DNA of 64,000 nucleotides from Heloderma charlesbogerti (taxonomy: Eukaryota > Chordata > Lepidosauria > Squamata > Helodermatidae). The notes below the pieces were generated by a model. It was not told the origin of the DNA, searched no databases, and saw nothing but the letters and a program-made list of their open reading frames with translations. The stretch covers positions 744,001 to 808,000 of the forward strand of contig JANEZZ010000807.1 of the NCBI GenBank assembly GCA_026122225.1. Direction: 5' to 3'. Below are positions 10,985 through 21,490 of the stretch, piece after piece. A program made the translations under genes and the position numbers. The first letter of the stretch is position 1; each line of letters begins with the position of its first letter.

Positions 10985-11699
10985 GGGGAACATCTGCCCC
11001 TCCCCAAGGCCACGGGCCATGCTGAGGGACCACTGTGAGGCAGGGGCCCCTTCCCCAGGCCTGGTGCACCAGCTCAGTCCCCATGTGGCTGGTTGCCACA
11101 GCTGAGTGCGGCAGGCCTGGGCGGGAGGGGCTCGGCTTGTTTTGTCTGGCCCCTGCTAGGGCTACACGCTGGGATTTGCCCAGTAGCAGCAGCCGCAGCC
11201 CCACACGCAGGCCTGCCGCTCCTCACCCGGGAATGTTCTGGGAGCGCCCACCCAGCCCTCGCCTCTGGGCCATGGGGGGGCGCTTGCAGCCAGAAGGGCC
11301 TCCCTTGCCTCCCTTTCTCGGCCACAGCCTTTGCCCCACGACACTGCATGGAGCCCAGGCGAGAAAGTGCCCTGCAGGCGGGGCGCAGGGGCTCTTCCAC
11401 ACATATTCGGGAGACGGCCCAAAGAATGGCCATGCTAACAGAGGAAAATCCAACAAGTGCAATGCCGCGGTGGGGTGAAGGGCAAGGCCCCTGGAATTTC
11501 TGCCTGGCACACAGCGGACACAGGAACGAAGCAACCAGAGTCTCCTGGCGCAGGGGGAACCGCGCAGCGCCTTGCACAGCTCCTGCGAGAGACTCAGCCG
11601 CGTTGCGCTTGGGGCCCAACGTGAGGCCTGCCGGTGCGGAGGCGGGCAGGCGAAAGCAGCCTTTCCACTGAGGTCTGGGGGGAGCAGCTGGAGTGAGAA

Positions 11700-11723
11700 G
11701 CCGCCGCCGCCGCCGCCGCCGCG
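11700..11723. repeat. (CCG)n trinucleotide tract
   Basis: About seven CCG units lie 340 bases into the intron following exon 1a. This is a simple repeat in the CpG island and may be length-polymorphic. Confidence 0.85.
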
Positions 11724-12063
11724 GCCAGACGCCTCCTCCCTGGGAGCGGAGCCCAGGCGCGCGCGCGGCCTCTCGGAAGAGTCCCCGCCCCGAGCAGCAT
11801 GCAGCACTCCAGCTCCCACAAGCAGGCCCCAAACCCCGGCTCCGCCAACGCCCCAGCAGCCTCGGAGGCGTGTGAGGAAGGCCCTCAAGGAGCACCGGCT
11901 GCCCTCGCCCCGCGTCCGCTCGCACAGGAGGCGCCCGGCGCCCGCCGGGAAAAGGGCATCGGCCCCCTCCACAGCCCAGGAGACGGCGACGCAGGCGGGA
12001 GCACAACCCCCGTCGCCCTCGCGGAGAAGCGGCGGCTCCCGAGCGGACACACGCCCCCCGTAC

Positions 12064-12193
12064 CTTTCTTGCCCTCGGAAGCGCGCAGGACGGCTTTGTA
12101 CAGGCTGTCTTCCGAGCTGGCCCGCTCCTCCCGCATCCCCGCCGCGGGGGGCCCGCCAGCCGCCTCCCGGCTGCGCAGCCTCTGCCGCGACAT
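12064..12193 (-). CDS. PLEC: Plectin first exon 1a (hemidesmosomal isoform)
   Basis: The coding part is 43 codons plus one base, starting MSRQRLRS and ending SLYKAVLRASEGKK before a GTACGG donor. The C-terminal half (SSEDSLYKAVLRASEGKK) corresponds to mammalian plectin 1a, which ends SSEDNLYLAVLRASEGKK. Plectin 1a is the isoform of epithelial hemidesmosomes and binds integrin beta4. The start is the first ATG whose frame matches the isoform; its context (CCCC before ATG) is weak. The exon lies in a CpG island with a tandem GC-box array about 200 bases upstream, and is the first exon nearest to exon 2 (intron 2705 bases). Confidence 0.93.
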
Positions 12194-12396
12194 GGGGCGC
12201 CCTCCCCGGCACAGGCTCTGGCGCGGGCAAGCGCTCCGGGCTGCTGGACGGCGCTCGCTCGGCCAAGCCCAGCACTCCCTGCTGCTGCTGCTGCCGCCGC
12301 CCCTCTCGCACACCGGATGCCGCCGCCGCTGCCCGAGCGCGCCCTGCCCTGCGCAACCCGGGCCAGGCTTTCGCCTCCTCCCCGGCCCTCCCTCCT

Positions 12397-12425
12397 GGGG
12401 CGGGGCGGGGCGGGGCGGGGCGGGA
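12397..12425. promoter_or_regulatory. Tandem GC-box array (GGGGC)5
   Basis: Five consecutive GGGGC units give overlapping GGGGCGGGG Sp1/KLF-type sites. They lie about 205 bases upstream of the exon 1a ATG. The G-rich plus strand could also form a G-quadruplex. Function is inferred from motif and position. Confidence 0.6.
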
Positions 12426-15279
12426 CGGGGCCTGGGCTCCCCCCGCCTCGCCTCGCCGCGCCGCCCTCCAGCCAGGCAGGAAGCCTCAGCTCCGCCCGGG
12501 AGGCTTCCTGGCCGCTTAACCGCTTCCCGCCAGCCCTCCCGGGGCCTGGGCGGAGAGCGGGAAGAAACGGAAGCCTCGGCACGCTCCTGCGGCGAGGCGC
12601 CAGCCCCGCCCCGCCGCAGGTGCGCTTCTGCGTCCCGGCGAAGCGCCAGGCCCGAGGCCAGCCCTGCAGCTCAGCCTGCACGCGGCCAGGAGGCGGAAGG
12701 CACGCCCGGGGGGGCCCGACCTGCTGCGCCGCCCACGCCGCCAGTCCTGCACGGGCCTCACGGAGGACGCCGGACCGCCCCACCCGGGGCCGAGCGCGCG
12801 AAAGAGGCCCGCTCCGCGCCTTCCATGACCTTCCCTGGTGCGAAGCAGGCAGCTCATCAGCACCTCGGCCCGGCCCGGCCCGGGATCCCTTCCTGGTGAG
12901 GACGGAGGAGGGCAGCCCACCCCCTGCACAGGAGCATGCTGGAGGGGAGGCAGCGTCGCTCTTGGCCAAGGAGCCCTGGGCTCAAACCGCCACTCGGCCA
13001 CGAACTGCCCCAGGACCCCTGGTGAAGCAGCCTCCTCTGGGCCTAGCCTGCCGCACGGGTTGCTGCGAGGATGCAAGGGGCAGCCTGCCCCACCCGCGCC
13101 TTGCAGAAAGGGCAGCGTGTGGGCAGGGCAGAGCCTGCGGTGCAGCCGCGGCCTCAGACCACATGCCAACACACGCCAAACCGGTTGCTGCCAGCAGCAG
13201 CTCCGCTGCAGCAGCCCAGGAGACAGGCCTCGGCACTGCAGGTCCTGCCCAGCCCACCTTCATGGGGCTGGCTCCACACCCTCAGCCCAGCATGCTGAGC
13301 AGGGGGACAGCGGGCACCCCTGGGACAGGCACAAAGACCTCGCCCGCAGGCGGAGGAGCGGCTTGGACCTTGCACGGGCGGGGGAGGCAGGCCTGTGACT
13401 CATGCACTCTGTGGCCACACCCAGCGAACGGCCACGAGCAGGTGGGAGAGTTCATGCTCCAGCCCGCCAGTGGCCTCCCATCTTGCACTGGAGGTGCACT
13501 GCCAGGTGTGGAGGTGGGGCATAGCTAACCTTGCAGCGGAAACTGGAAAAGAGGGACAGAACCACACCTGAACACAAGCCTGTTCCTCTGATTTGCCTAG
13601 TTGCTCCTCAGCTCCCCCCCCCCAGCCCCTAAAGCAGAGGCTTGAAGGGCCGCAGCGTGCTTTGGGGAGTGGGGACAGAGCACTGGGTTGCCCCTCCCCC
13701 AGCACACAAAGCATACCTGGGAGGCAGCGGCATGCTGCTGGTGCCACCCCTCCCCCAGCTGTGCATTCCAGCGCAGCCAGGCCCAGGCCCCGCCTGGCTG
13801 CCCAGAAGCAGAACTGGGCTGGGTCCCAGCACACCAAAGGAATGCGCAGCACAACAGTTTCAAAGCCACAGAGCCGTTCCTGCCACCGAGACATCTGGGC
13901 CAAGGAGCAGCAGGCTGACGCCAGAGCACATCAGCGAGGTGGGGCAGCACTCACATCCTGCCAGAAGCCCTCCCTGGGGCCAAAGCCCACGCTGAGTCAC
14001 ATCCCCACCAGGATGTAGTATCTCTGGGGCTGTTTCTTGACTCAGGAAGGTGTGGGGGGGAGAAAGCACCCCTTTGTTGGACAAGAGGGGACACCTTTGG
14101 CCAAATCTGAGGGCGGGCAGCTTCTGGGACATGGCTGTTTGCATGCACTGTGGTTCCTCCATTTGCTCCACCCCACAGGCTGGCCCTCCCTGGGCAAACT
14201 CCAGAATTCACAGTGAACAGCGGAACAAACAAGGCCTCCAGCAGGCAGGCAAGGAGCATACCTCAGGCAACGCTGCCCCACTGCAGCGCCCTCTCTTAGC
14301 CAGAGAAAATCACCTTCTGTCCCCTTTCTCTCACAAGCCATGCAATGTAGCCCCCCCCCCCCAGAACCAGACAGGGCAAACCGGAATCAGTGCAGGGGCT
14401 CAGGGCCCCTTTGGCCCAAGGTCTTTGCATTTTGGGCCCAGAATGGAGAAAAGGAAGGGGCTTTCCAGATAAATTCTATGGAATCACCTCATAAGACGAG
14501 CCCTGACCCCGAATCAGGCCCAAGGAGGGATGTCAGAGAAATCCACAACAGATTCAAAGGAGTTTGGATTTCTGTGGATCTGGCCTGCGGATTCCGCAGT
14601 GTAGCAGCTTTTCCTGAGCTGCACAGATTCTATGGACTTGCAGACAGGTTTTCACTTGGGGTGAGGGCTGGGATTCATAAATTTGCATTAGTGCAAGTAG
14701 ACTGAAATTCTGGTTTAAAAAAAATCTGATTTCAATAATGAGTGGACGACAGTTTGGTTATACACAGCACCATGAATGTACAGAGAAAGACCCTCACCCC
14801 AAGAAACGTTGCATTTAAAGTGCAACAGTGGGGAGAGTATGACTCTTGCCACCCCCATCCCAGTTTACCACTTTCTTCCCTTCCTCTGTTGCCTCCCATG
14901 TATCAAATTCTGCAGTGTAAGCTCCTCGGGGCTGAGACCTGCTTTCTTGGTCTTTGTAAAGAAGCATGTCCACCAATTGTTCTATATAAATAGAAAGTGG
15001 GTGGGAGGGGTATCAGCTTCATTTTCTCCTTAAAGCAGGATTCTAGCCCTCATGGCTACAAAGAGAGGATCAGAAGTATACAGGCAAAATGCTTGGGTGA
15101 AATTTCAGACAATGAAGATGCTTCCCAGGAGTGTGTGTGCAGGGGGGGGGGGCTTAGGGCCTTCAGTGAGTAAGTCCTCACCGTTCCCTGCAATGGTGAC
15201 CAGAAACAGAGGAAGCTAGGCAAACTGGCCACAGGCTTCGGCTGACCCTGGCCCTTTCTCCTCCCTTAGCACAGACATG

Positions 15280-15619
15280 CTGGAGGAAAATTCTGAGAGT
15301 GCCTTGGACTGCAAGAAGATCAAACCAGTCCATACTCCAGGAAATCAAGCCAGACTGCTCACTTGAGGGAAGGATATTAAAGGCAAAACTGAAGTACTTT
15401 GGCCACATCATGAGAAGACAGGACACCCTGGAGAAGATGCTGATGCTAGGGAAAGTGGAGGGCAAAGGAAGAGGGCTGACCAAGGGCAAGGTGGATGGAT
15501 GATATTCTGGAGGTGACGGACTCGAGCTTGGGGGAGCTGGGGGTGGCAACGGCCGACAGGAAGCTCTGGCGTGGGCTGGTCCATGCAGTCACGAAGACTG
15601 ACCGAATAAACAACAACAA
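15280..15619 (+). mobile_element. 5'-truncated BovB/RTE LINE insertion
   Basis: The 3' end of a BovB-type LINE in plus orientation encodes relics of the reverse-transcriptase C-terminus (KLKYFGHIMRRQDTLEKMLM) and ends in an AAC-rich tail (aataaacaacaacaaa). The 12 bases agcacagacatg occur directly before (15268-15279) and after (15620-15631) the element, a clear target-site duplication. BovB is known for horizontal transfer and is abundant in squamates. Insertion is in the intron between the LCCV first exon and exon 1a. Confidence 0.88.
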
Positions 15620-16359
15620 AGCACAGACATGATGGCGTCCTCCCTCCCTTGCCTTTACTGCCAGGTGAGGGCAGGGCAGCCCCTCACCTGCAGAACTCCC
15701 CTCTGGGACGCATGCCAAAGCCGCAGCGCAAACATTCCCCTGACGCCTGGCCAGCGAGGCCTCCTCCTCTTTTGGGTGTTTTGCCAACCAGATCCAAGTG
15801 GCAGAAGGGGTGCCTCCCTGCGGCGTCCTTCTAGTGCAGCCTTGCCATGGAAGGAGGAGAGGAGGCCCCGCGCTCTCCTCCCAGGACGCGCCTGCAACGC
15901 GCTCCCCCGCTCCTCGTGCGGGCAGGGTGCTGCTCCCCCCGCCCCCGCGGGCTGGGCAAGGAAACCAGGCAGCGCGTGTGCGCTGCACCGCCAGGCTGGC
16001 TCCAGCATGGCTCCGGCCATTTGCGCGGGAGGAGCGCGGTGGGGCCACGGCTCCTTGCCCCCAAGTCCCCCTTGTGAACCGCCAACCGCTCAGGGAGCTT
16101 CGGCTATTGGACGGTTTAGAAAACGAAAGAACGGCAGCGCTGTTCTCCTTCCCGGGTTGGCTGCCTGCAAGCCTCGGCTGGGGAGCCCAGCTCTGCCCAG
16201 GGCACGCCTCAGGGCGCCTCCGGGCGCGGAGAGGGAGCCTTCGTGCGGACCAACCGGGCCGGCCCTCCCCGCTCGGACAGCCCGCGGCAAAGGCGGGGCG
16301 GGCCCGGAAGAAGAGCAGGGCCGGCCCCTCGGGGTAGGGGCTACCTGAGGCCGAGCGAG

Positions 16360-16371
16360 TGCGCATGCGCG
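16360..16371. promoter_or_regulatory. NRF-1 consensus site
   Basis: TGCGCATGCGCG is a full match to the palindromic NRF-1 motif. It lies 170 bases beyond the donor of the LCCV exon inside the CpG island. The strength of the motif is clear; which transcript it serves is unknown. Confidence 0.55.
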
Positions 16372-16540
16372 GCTGTCAAACCCTTCGGGGCCGGCCGCGA
16401 TCGGGGCGCGGTTGCCGCAGAGACGGCCCGGGCACCGCCCCCTTCACCCCGGCTGCCCTCGGCCGACCGACCCTCGCGGCGGGAGGGACGCGCCAGGTGG
16501 GCGGCTGCGTCGCGCCCGGCCTCCCTCCCTCCCTCCGTAC

Positions 16541-16691
16541 CTACACAGCAGAGCTGGCCGTAGAGGCGGCGCTGGCGGTGGCGCTCGGGCGCGCTCAGCC
16601 ACTCCGAGCCGTCCAGCAGCACTGCCCGCTTGTAGGCGAAGTAGGCGGCCACCGACGACGGTTCCGCCGTCGCCGCGCCGCCGCCGGCCAT
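16541..16691 (-). CDS. PLEC: Plectin alternative first exon ending in LYGQLCCV
   Basis: The coding part is 50 codons plus one base, starting MAGGGAATAEPSSVAAYFAY and ending RRLYGQLCCV with the phase-1 G before GTACGG. From memory, one human plectin isoform starts with a different exon that also ends in LYQQLCCVG before the shared DERDRVQ. The WL/LDG segment and the LCCV end suggest that this is its orthologue. I am not certain of the letter name (1g in some lists), so I give none. The ATG context is good (GCC before ATGG). The exon is in a CpG island, and an NRF-1-type palindrome lies 170 bases into its intron. The N-terminal half is diverged and alanine-rich. Confidence 0.85.
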
Positions 16692-19529
16692 GGCAACGCA
16701 GCCGCCCGCCGCCGCTGCTGTCTGCTCGGCGCGAAGGCGAGCCGCTCCGGCTGCAGGAAGCCAGCCGCCCCGCCCCGCCCCGCGCCGCGCCCGCCCCTCG
16801 CCACAGGCCGGGCTGCTGGAGCTGCGCGCCGGGCAGGGCGCCCGCTCGAAGACGCGCCCGCCCGCCTCCCTTCCCGGCCTATGCGCCCGCCCGGCGTCGA
16901 AGCTCGCCCCGAGCGCCAGGGACACCCCCCGCGCCAGGACCCCAAAGCGGCCTGTGGGGGGCTGAAGGGGGCTTCTCTTCCAGGCACAGAAGGGCGGCGG
17001 GGGCGTAGGAGGGGGATCTCAGAACTGACGGGGAAGCCCAGGGCTCGTCTAGCCCACCCACGCCCGATACAAAGGACTGCTGCGCACACGGCCAAAGCCG
17101 CCGCCGCCCCCAGCCAAGAAGGCCTTCTGTCGGACCGCTTCGCCGCAGGTGCAAGCCCTACACAGGCGGCGCTCTCGCCCCTCGGGCAGCTGAACGGCTG
17201 AGCCACTTTCTCCGCCCGGACGGGACATTCCAGAAAGGCGCCTTCAGCATGCGCGTGCCAAGGCCGCCTTCCAAACCACCCAGTCCGAAGGGTGTCCGTG
17301 CAAGCTTGCACCCCCCCCCCATCGGCGGGGCAGGGAGGGAGCCTGTCAGAGCCGCCACGTGGGGTCGCCCGCCTCAGCTAGCCACCTCCTCCCTGGCCGG
17401 GGCTGGTAGCCCTGAAAGCCTCCTCTCCACTTCCTCGGTGCCATTCCAGCTGGCCAGGGAGGAATCCCTGGGCGGGGAGACACCGGCTGGGGTGCTGCGG
17501 GAAGCGAGCCAGGTCTCCCAGCGTCCAGCCCAGGCAGGCGGCGGAGGGGAAGCCCCTGGCAGGCAGGCGGGTCACACCAGCAGCGCCTCCCGGCTAATGA
17601 CAAGAGCAACCTGGCCAGGCGCCCCGGGGGGAGCTGGCGGCGGCGGCGGCAGCAGCATCTGTGAGACACCCGCGCGCCGACACGGACAGGCCTTGGCAAC
17701 GCCGCCAGGGAAACCTCCTCGGCCTCTTGACGCGGCCCGGAAGCCCTGGGGGCGGGGGAGCAAAGGCCCCCTGGCCGGAGCGGCTGCAAGTGAACCGCTT
17801 GTTCCTCTCCCCTCCCGAAGATCAGCTGCAGGGCTGCTTCTCAGGTTGCATTTCCCCTTCCGTGTCTAAAACACTGATGCTGGCGATGACAATTTCAAGC
17901 ACAACATGATGCATGCTTGCCCAGAAGTAAATCCCACTGTGTGCAAGGGGGCTTGCTCCCTAGGAGGGGCGTCTGCCTTACTACTCTCCCACTTTGGAAC
18001 CAAGGGTTCAGGTCAGGCCCTAAATACACCAATACTTTATTTCTATCCCACTCTTATAGCAGACGTGCCCAGGGCACATGTAGAGACACACGAACTTCCA
18101 GAAGAGGAGGGTGGCTCCAGCAGCAGCAGCAGCCGGGCAGCCTCCATGTTGAGAGCCAGCCTACAGCTGCTGGGGACCCACAATGCCGCCCCAAGTGCAG
18201 ACCTGCCCAGAGGCACCGAGCCAACTGTGCCAGTGGGAGGCAGCAGCCTGAAGTACCTTCCTGCCCTTCATAGAGGCCTCCAGAGCCCTGCTGGATGCAG
18301 CTCCAGCAATCACACCAAGACATCCACCACCACCCCCATAACCGCTAGGCCCCCTCCCTCCACCTGGTGCTCTAGGCCCTGGCTCCAGGAAGGAACAAGC
18401 AGAAGAGTGCCAGGTACAGGAAATATTGGCTGGTATCTGCCCTTTGTATCTTTCTGCTGCCCGACGCGGCCCTTCCTGCTTTGGCTGCTTTATGAGAGGG
18501 AACCACCAGTAGGGGCAGGGAATGCCCCAAGGCAATGAGCAAGGAAGCCAAAGGCCACTTGTGAGGCAGCTGCCAAGGGCTCAGAAGCAGGCTGGCTAGC
18601 AAGCAAGGGTCCTTGTTGCCCCCGATGAGCAACCCAGCATCCAGAGCGGGCCAGTGTGCAGAAGCTGTCCACATGCAGGCACAAGGAGAGCAAAAGGCTG
18701 GCTGTGGTTGGCAGCCCCACATCCCTGCGAGGCCCTTCTTGCTTCTGCACAGGCCTCTGGGGATGCTGGCCTGGGGCTTTGATTCTAGCCCCCCATGCCA
18801 GGGATTGGGGCAGGGAAGGAGGCAGCTGGCTGACAGGGTATCTGGACTCCTTCCCAACTTGCTGGGCCCCACATGACCCAGGGCTCCCAAGCGCTGCCTG
18901 CACAGCACAGATAAGGCCACGACCGGGAGGGGCCAGACGTGGCAGCGGCAACTGCTCTAAGGCCACCAAGGGCCCTTCTTCACACACAGGGTTGCTGGAC
19001 GAGGAGGCGGCCTCCAGTGCCGGCATCCTGGAAGGGTCAGCTACACCCCCCTCCCACTTTGCTCCTGAGCCCTCTGCCTCAGCTGGGCCAGGTGCCTGGG
19101 AAGCTCTGGAGGCCAGCTGGCAGGAGAAGGATCCACCCTGGCCCCTGCTGAGCTCTTGCCTCTCTCAGTGGGGGCGGGCGGGGGGGGCTAGCAGGCCCAA
19201 ACCACAGCTCCGACATTTCCTCCCATCGAGGGACGAGTGAGGCACGGCCCAATCAGGACTGGCTTCCTGCACCAGTACAGCCCCACCTCCACCTGGCTGG
19301 ACCCTCATGGGGCAGAACTCGGCATGATGGGAGGGAAGCTGAAAAAAGGAGAGGGCCAGGATTCTCCTGCAGGGTGCATGGGGGGGGGGCTGCATGGTGC
19401 TCTTTCTGCTGCACATCCTTCCCTCCCAGCTCCCCTATGCTCTGCAAACAGCCCTCTTGTCTCACATGTGCTGCCCGGCCAGCTCACCTCAACCAAGAGG
19501 CGCTGGGGCAAAAGACTCTCAGATGTCCC

Positions 19530-19615
19530 CAGATTTTATTTCTATTTATTTATTTCATTTCTATACAGCCCAGCAGCCAAAACTCTCTGGATGGTTCACA
19601 AAAATTAAAACCACA
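19530..19615. repeat. Short repeat with TTTATTTATTTCATTT core
   Basis: The motif atttatttatttcatttctatac followed by gcccagcagccaaa recurs in related form at 39985-40040 and 59950-60055. It is a common noncoding reptile repeat end. Confidence 0.6.
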
Positions 19616-19954
19616 AGTTTGTGGGGGTGGTTGTGATGATGCATAGGGATGTTCTCTGCACATGCTCAGATGCATCCTCTCATGTTGTGAAGTCTGAATC
19701 AGCCCCCAGTGAGCTGCCACGGGTGTAGACAAAACATGCTCGAGTGGTGGGTTAAGAAGAGACTTTTACTGGACCTATAACAAACTTACATCTCTAGGTA
19801 AGTTGGCAGAGGTCAGCCCCATGGTCAGCATCACTTGCAGGAGAAAGGAGGAAGATAGGACAGTAGAGGGAGGAGATGAGGAAAAGGACTTCCCAGAGAT
19901 CCCCTCCCACCTCACTCAGGTACATATTAACCCTTCAAGTTCAGGTTAAGTGGG

Positions 19955-20168
19955 CTCAAGTTACAGAAAGCCAGATTCCGGCTGAACATCAGGAGAAACC
20001 TCCTGCAGGTTAGAGCAATACGAGAATGGAACCAATGACCTAGGGAGGTGGTGGGCTCTCCCACACTGGAGGCATGTCGGGGATGCTCTGACTTGGACTC
20101 CTGCACTGAGCAGGGGGTTGGACTCGATAGTCTTATAGTCCCCTTCCAACCCTACTATTCTATGACTC
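19955..20168 (+). mobile_element. CR1 LINE 3' end
   Basis: The segment is nearly identical to 58220-58450 of the CR1 copy at 57 kb (ccagattccggctgaacatc ... ttccaaccctactattctat), so both belong to one subfamily. It is severely 5' truncated. Confidence 0.9.
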
Positions 20169-20769
20169 ATAGCCCTTGTCCTGCCAACACATTGCACGTG
20201 TTCCAGGCTTGAGGTCTGATAAGCGCAGCCCCCCCCCCTTTGTCCAATACCACTGAACTCAGTAAAAAGACTAGGTGGCAAGGGGGGGGGGGAGATGGAT
20301 GCTGCACCACTGAAATTGGTGAGGAAAATGGAACTACCCCCCTCTGCAAGCCAGAGGCAGAATGGGCCCCATGGATGCACTGCGTGGGCAGCCCCACTCA
20401 GGAAAGGGGCTTGGGAAAGAAAGCTCTCCAGGCAAGACACAGCCACGCCCTGGGGCAGGTCATGCCCTAGGTGGCCACTGGGAGGCCCTGTGCCCCTTCC
20501 AGCAAAGCCGCCCAGACCAAGTTAAGTGCCATCATTCCACCGGGAGATTGATTCTGGCAAGTGAGAGCAGCCAGCAGTGAGCAGTGAAGAGCGCTTGCCC
20601 CAGTTTCCCTCCCCCACTCGGGAAGCTACAAGCCCCCTGGGCATGATCCCCATCCTCCTGCCCAGCACCTGCACACCCACCCATGGGCAGCAGGGTGGCT
20701 CCCCACTGCGGGCCTAAGGAGCACAGGCCAGCCAAGCCCCACCCACAAACCCAGCACCTCTTGGGGGAT

Positions 20770-21490
20770 AGCAGGATTTTATTAATTTATCCTATTATAT
20801 GATATTTGTCAATTTCCCCAACAAGAATCGTTGTCTGGGTGAAGTACAAAAATTGATGGAGACAGTTTAAAAATCACAAAACCCACATGAATAAAATTCT
20901 GTACAGCAGGACCAACACTAACAGATCATTTTAAATCAGAGAGGTAGTCTAAAAATCACAACAAGCAGCAATTAATACAAGCCTAACAAGTTCCACATTC
21001 AAACACAACCTCATACCAAAGCATTGAGTTTCAAAACCTGAGGAAATGAGAGGGGCTTTGTTTGACATCAATAAGATGTTGCACAGGGTGCCAAGCCAAC
21101 CTCTCATTCATAAGGGCATCCAGTAGCAAGGGGCCACTGCTGAAAAGGCCACCCAGCTTCCCAGGCACTTCCCAGAAGGAGGGCCTCTGCCAATGATCTC
21201 AGGGCTGGGGTGGGTACATGTGGAAAGACACTGTGAACCCAAGCCATGAAGGATCCAAACCAGCACCCTTGAATTGGGCCTGGACACAAACTAGGAGTTA
21301 GTGGAGTACTGGCTGTTCTAGCATGTACATACAGTATTGGCATGATAGAACGGTAATGTCTGGTCCCGGTTACTGCCCTTGCAGCCATCTTCTGTACCAG
21401 CTGCAGGTTCCGGAGGGACTACAAAGGCAGCCCCATGTACAACGCATTGCAGTGATTGTTGCACCCTACTCAAAGTAGTGCCCCCTCCAA
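20770..21490. repeat. Diverged interspersed repeat (unassigned reptile family)
   Basis: An AT-richer stretch has blocks such as ccagtagcaaggggccactg, gctgcaggttccggagggac and gccccatgtacaacgcattg. A related order of blocks occurs at 46520-46960. It has no coding capacity, and I cannot name the family. Confidence 0.55.

Larger units (their letters stand above)
9359..12063 (-). other. PLEC: PLEC intron between exons 1a and 2
   Basis: It contains one SINE (10792-10984). A frame ending at a GTAAGG donor near 10228 is in phase 1 but looks like a chance frame, so no first exon is called. Confidence 0.65.
11560..12830. promoter_or_regulatory. CpG-rich promoter island of exon 1a
   Basis: Dense CpG and GC content surrounds exon 1a, with a (CCG)n tract on the intron side and tandem GC boxes upstream. 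It is interpreted as a CpG-island promoter. Boundaries were judged by eye. Confidence 0.7.
15790..17200. promoter_or_regulatory. CpG-rich promoter island of the LCCV first exon
   Basis: Very CpG-dense DNA surrounds the first exon at 16541-16691, with an NRF-1-type site at 16360-16371. It is interpreted as a housekeeping-type CpG-island promoter, with boundaries judged by eye. Confidence 0.65.

Noticed and set aside
11074..12969. 631-codon open frame on the minus strand over exon 1a
   Set aside because: It is in a different frame from the conserved 1a peptide, consists of Ala/Arg/Gly/Pro-rich sequence and reflects the scarcity of stop codons in a CpG island.
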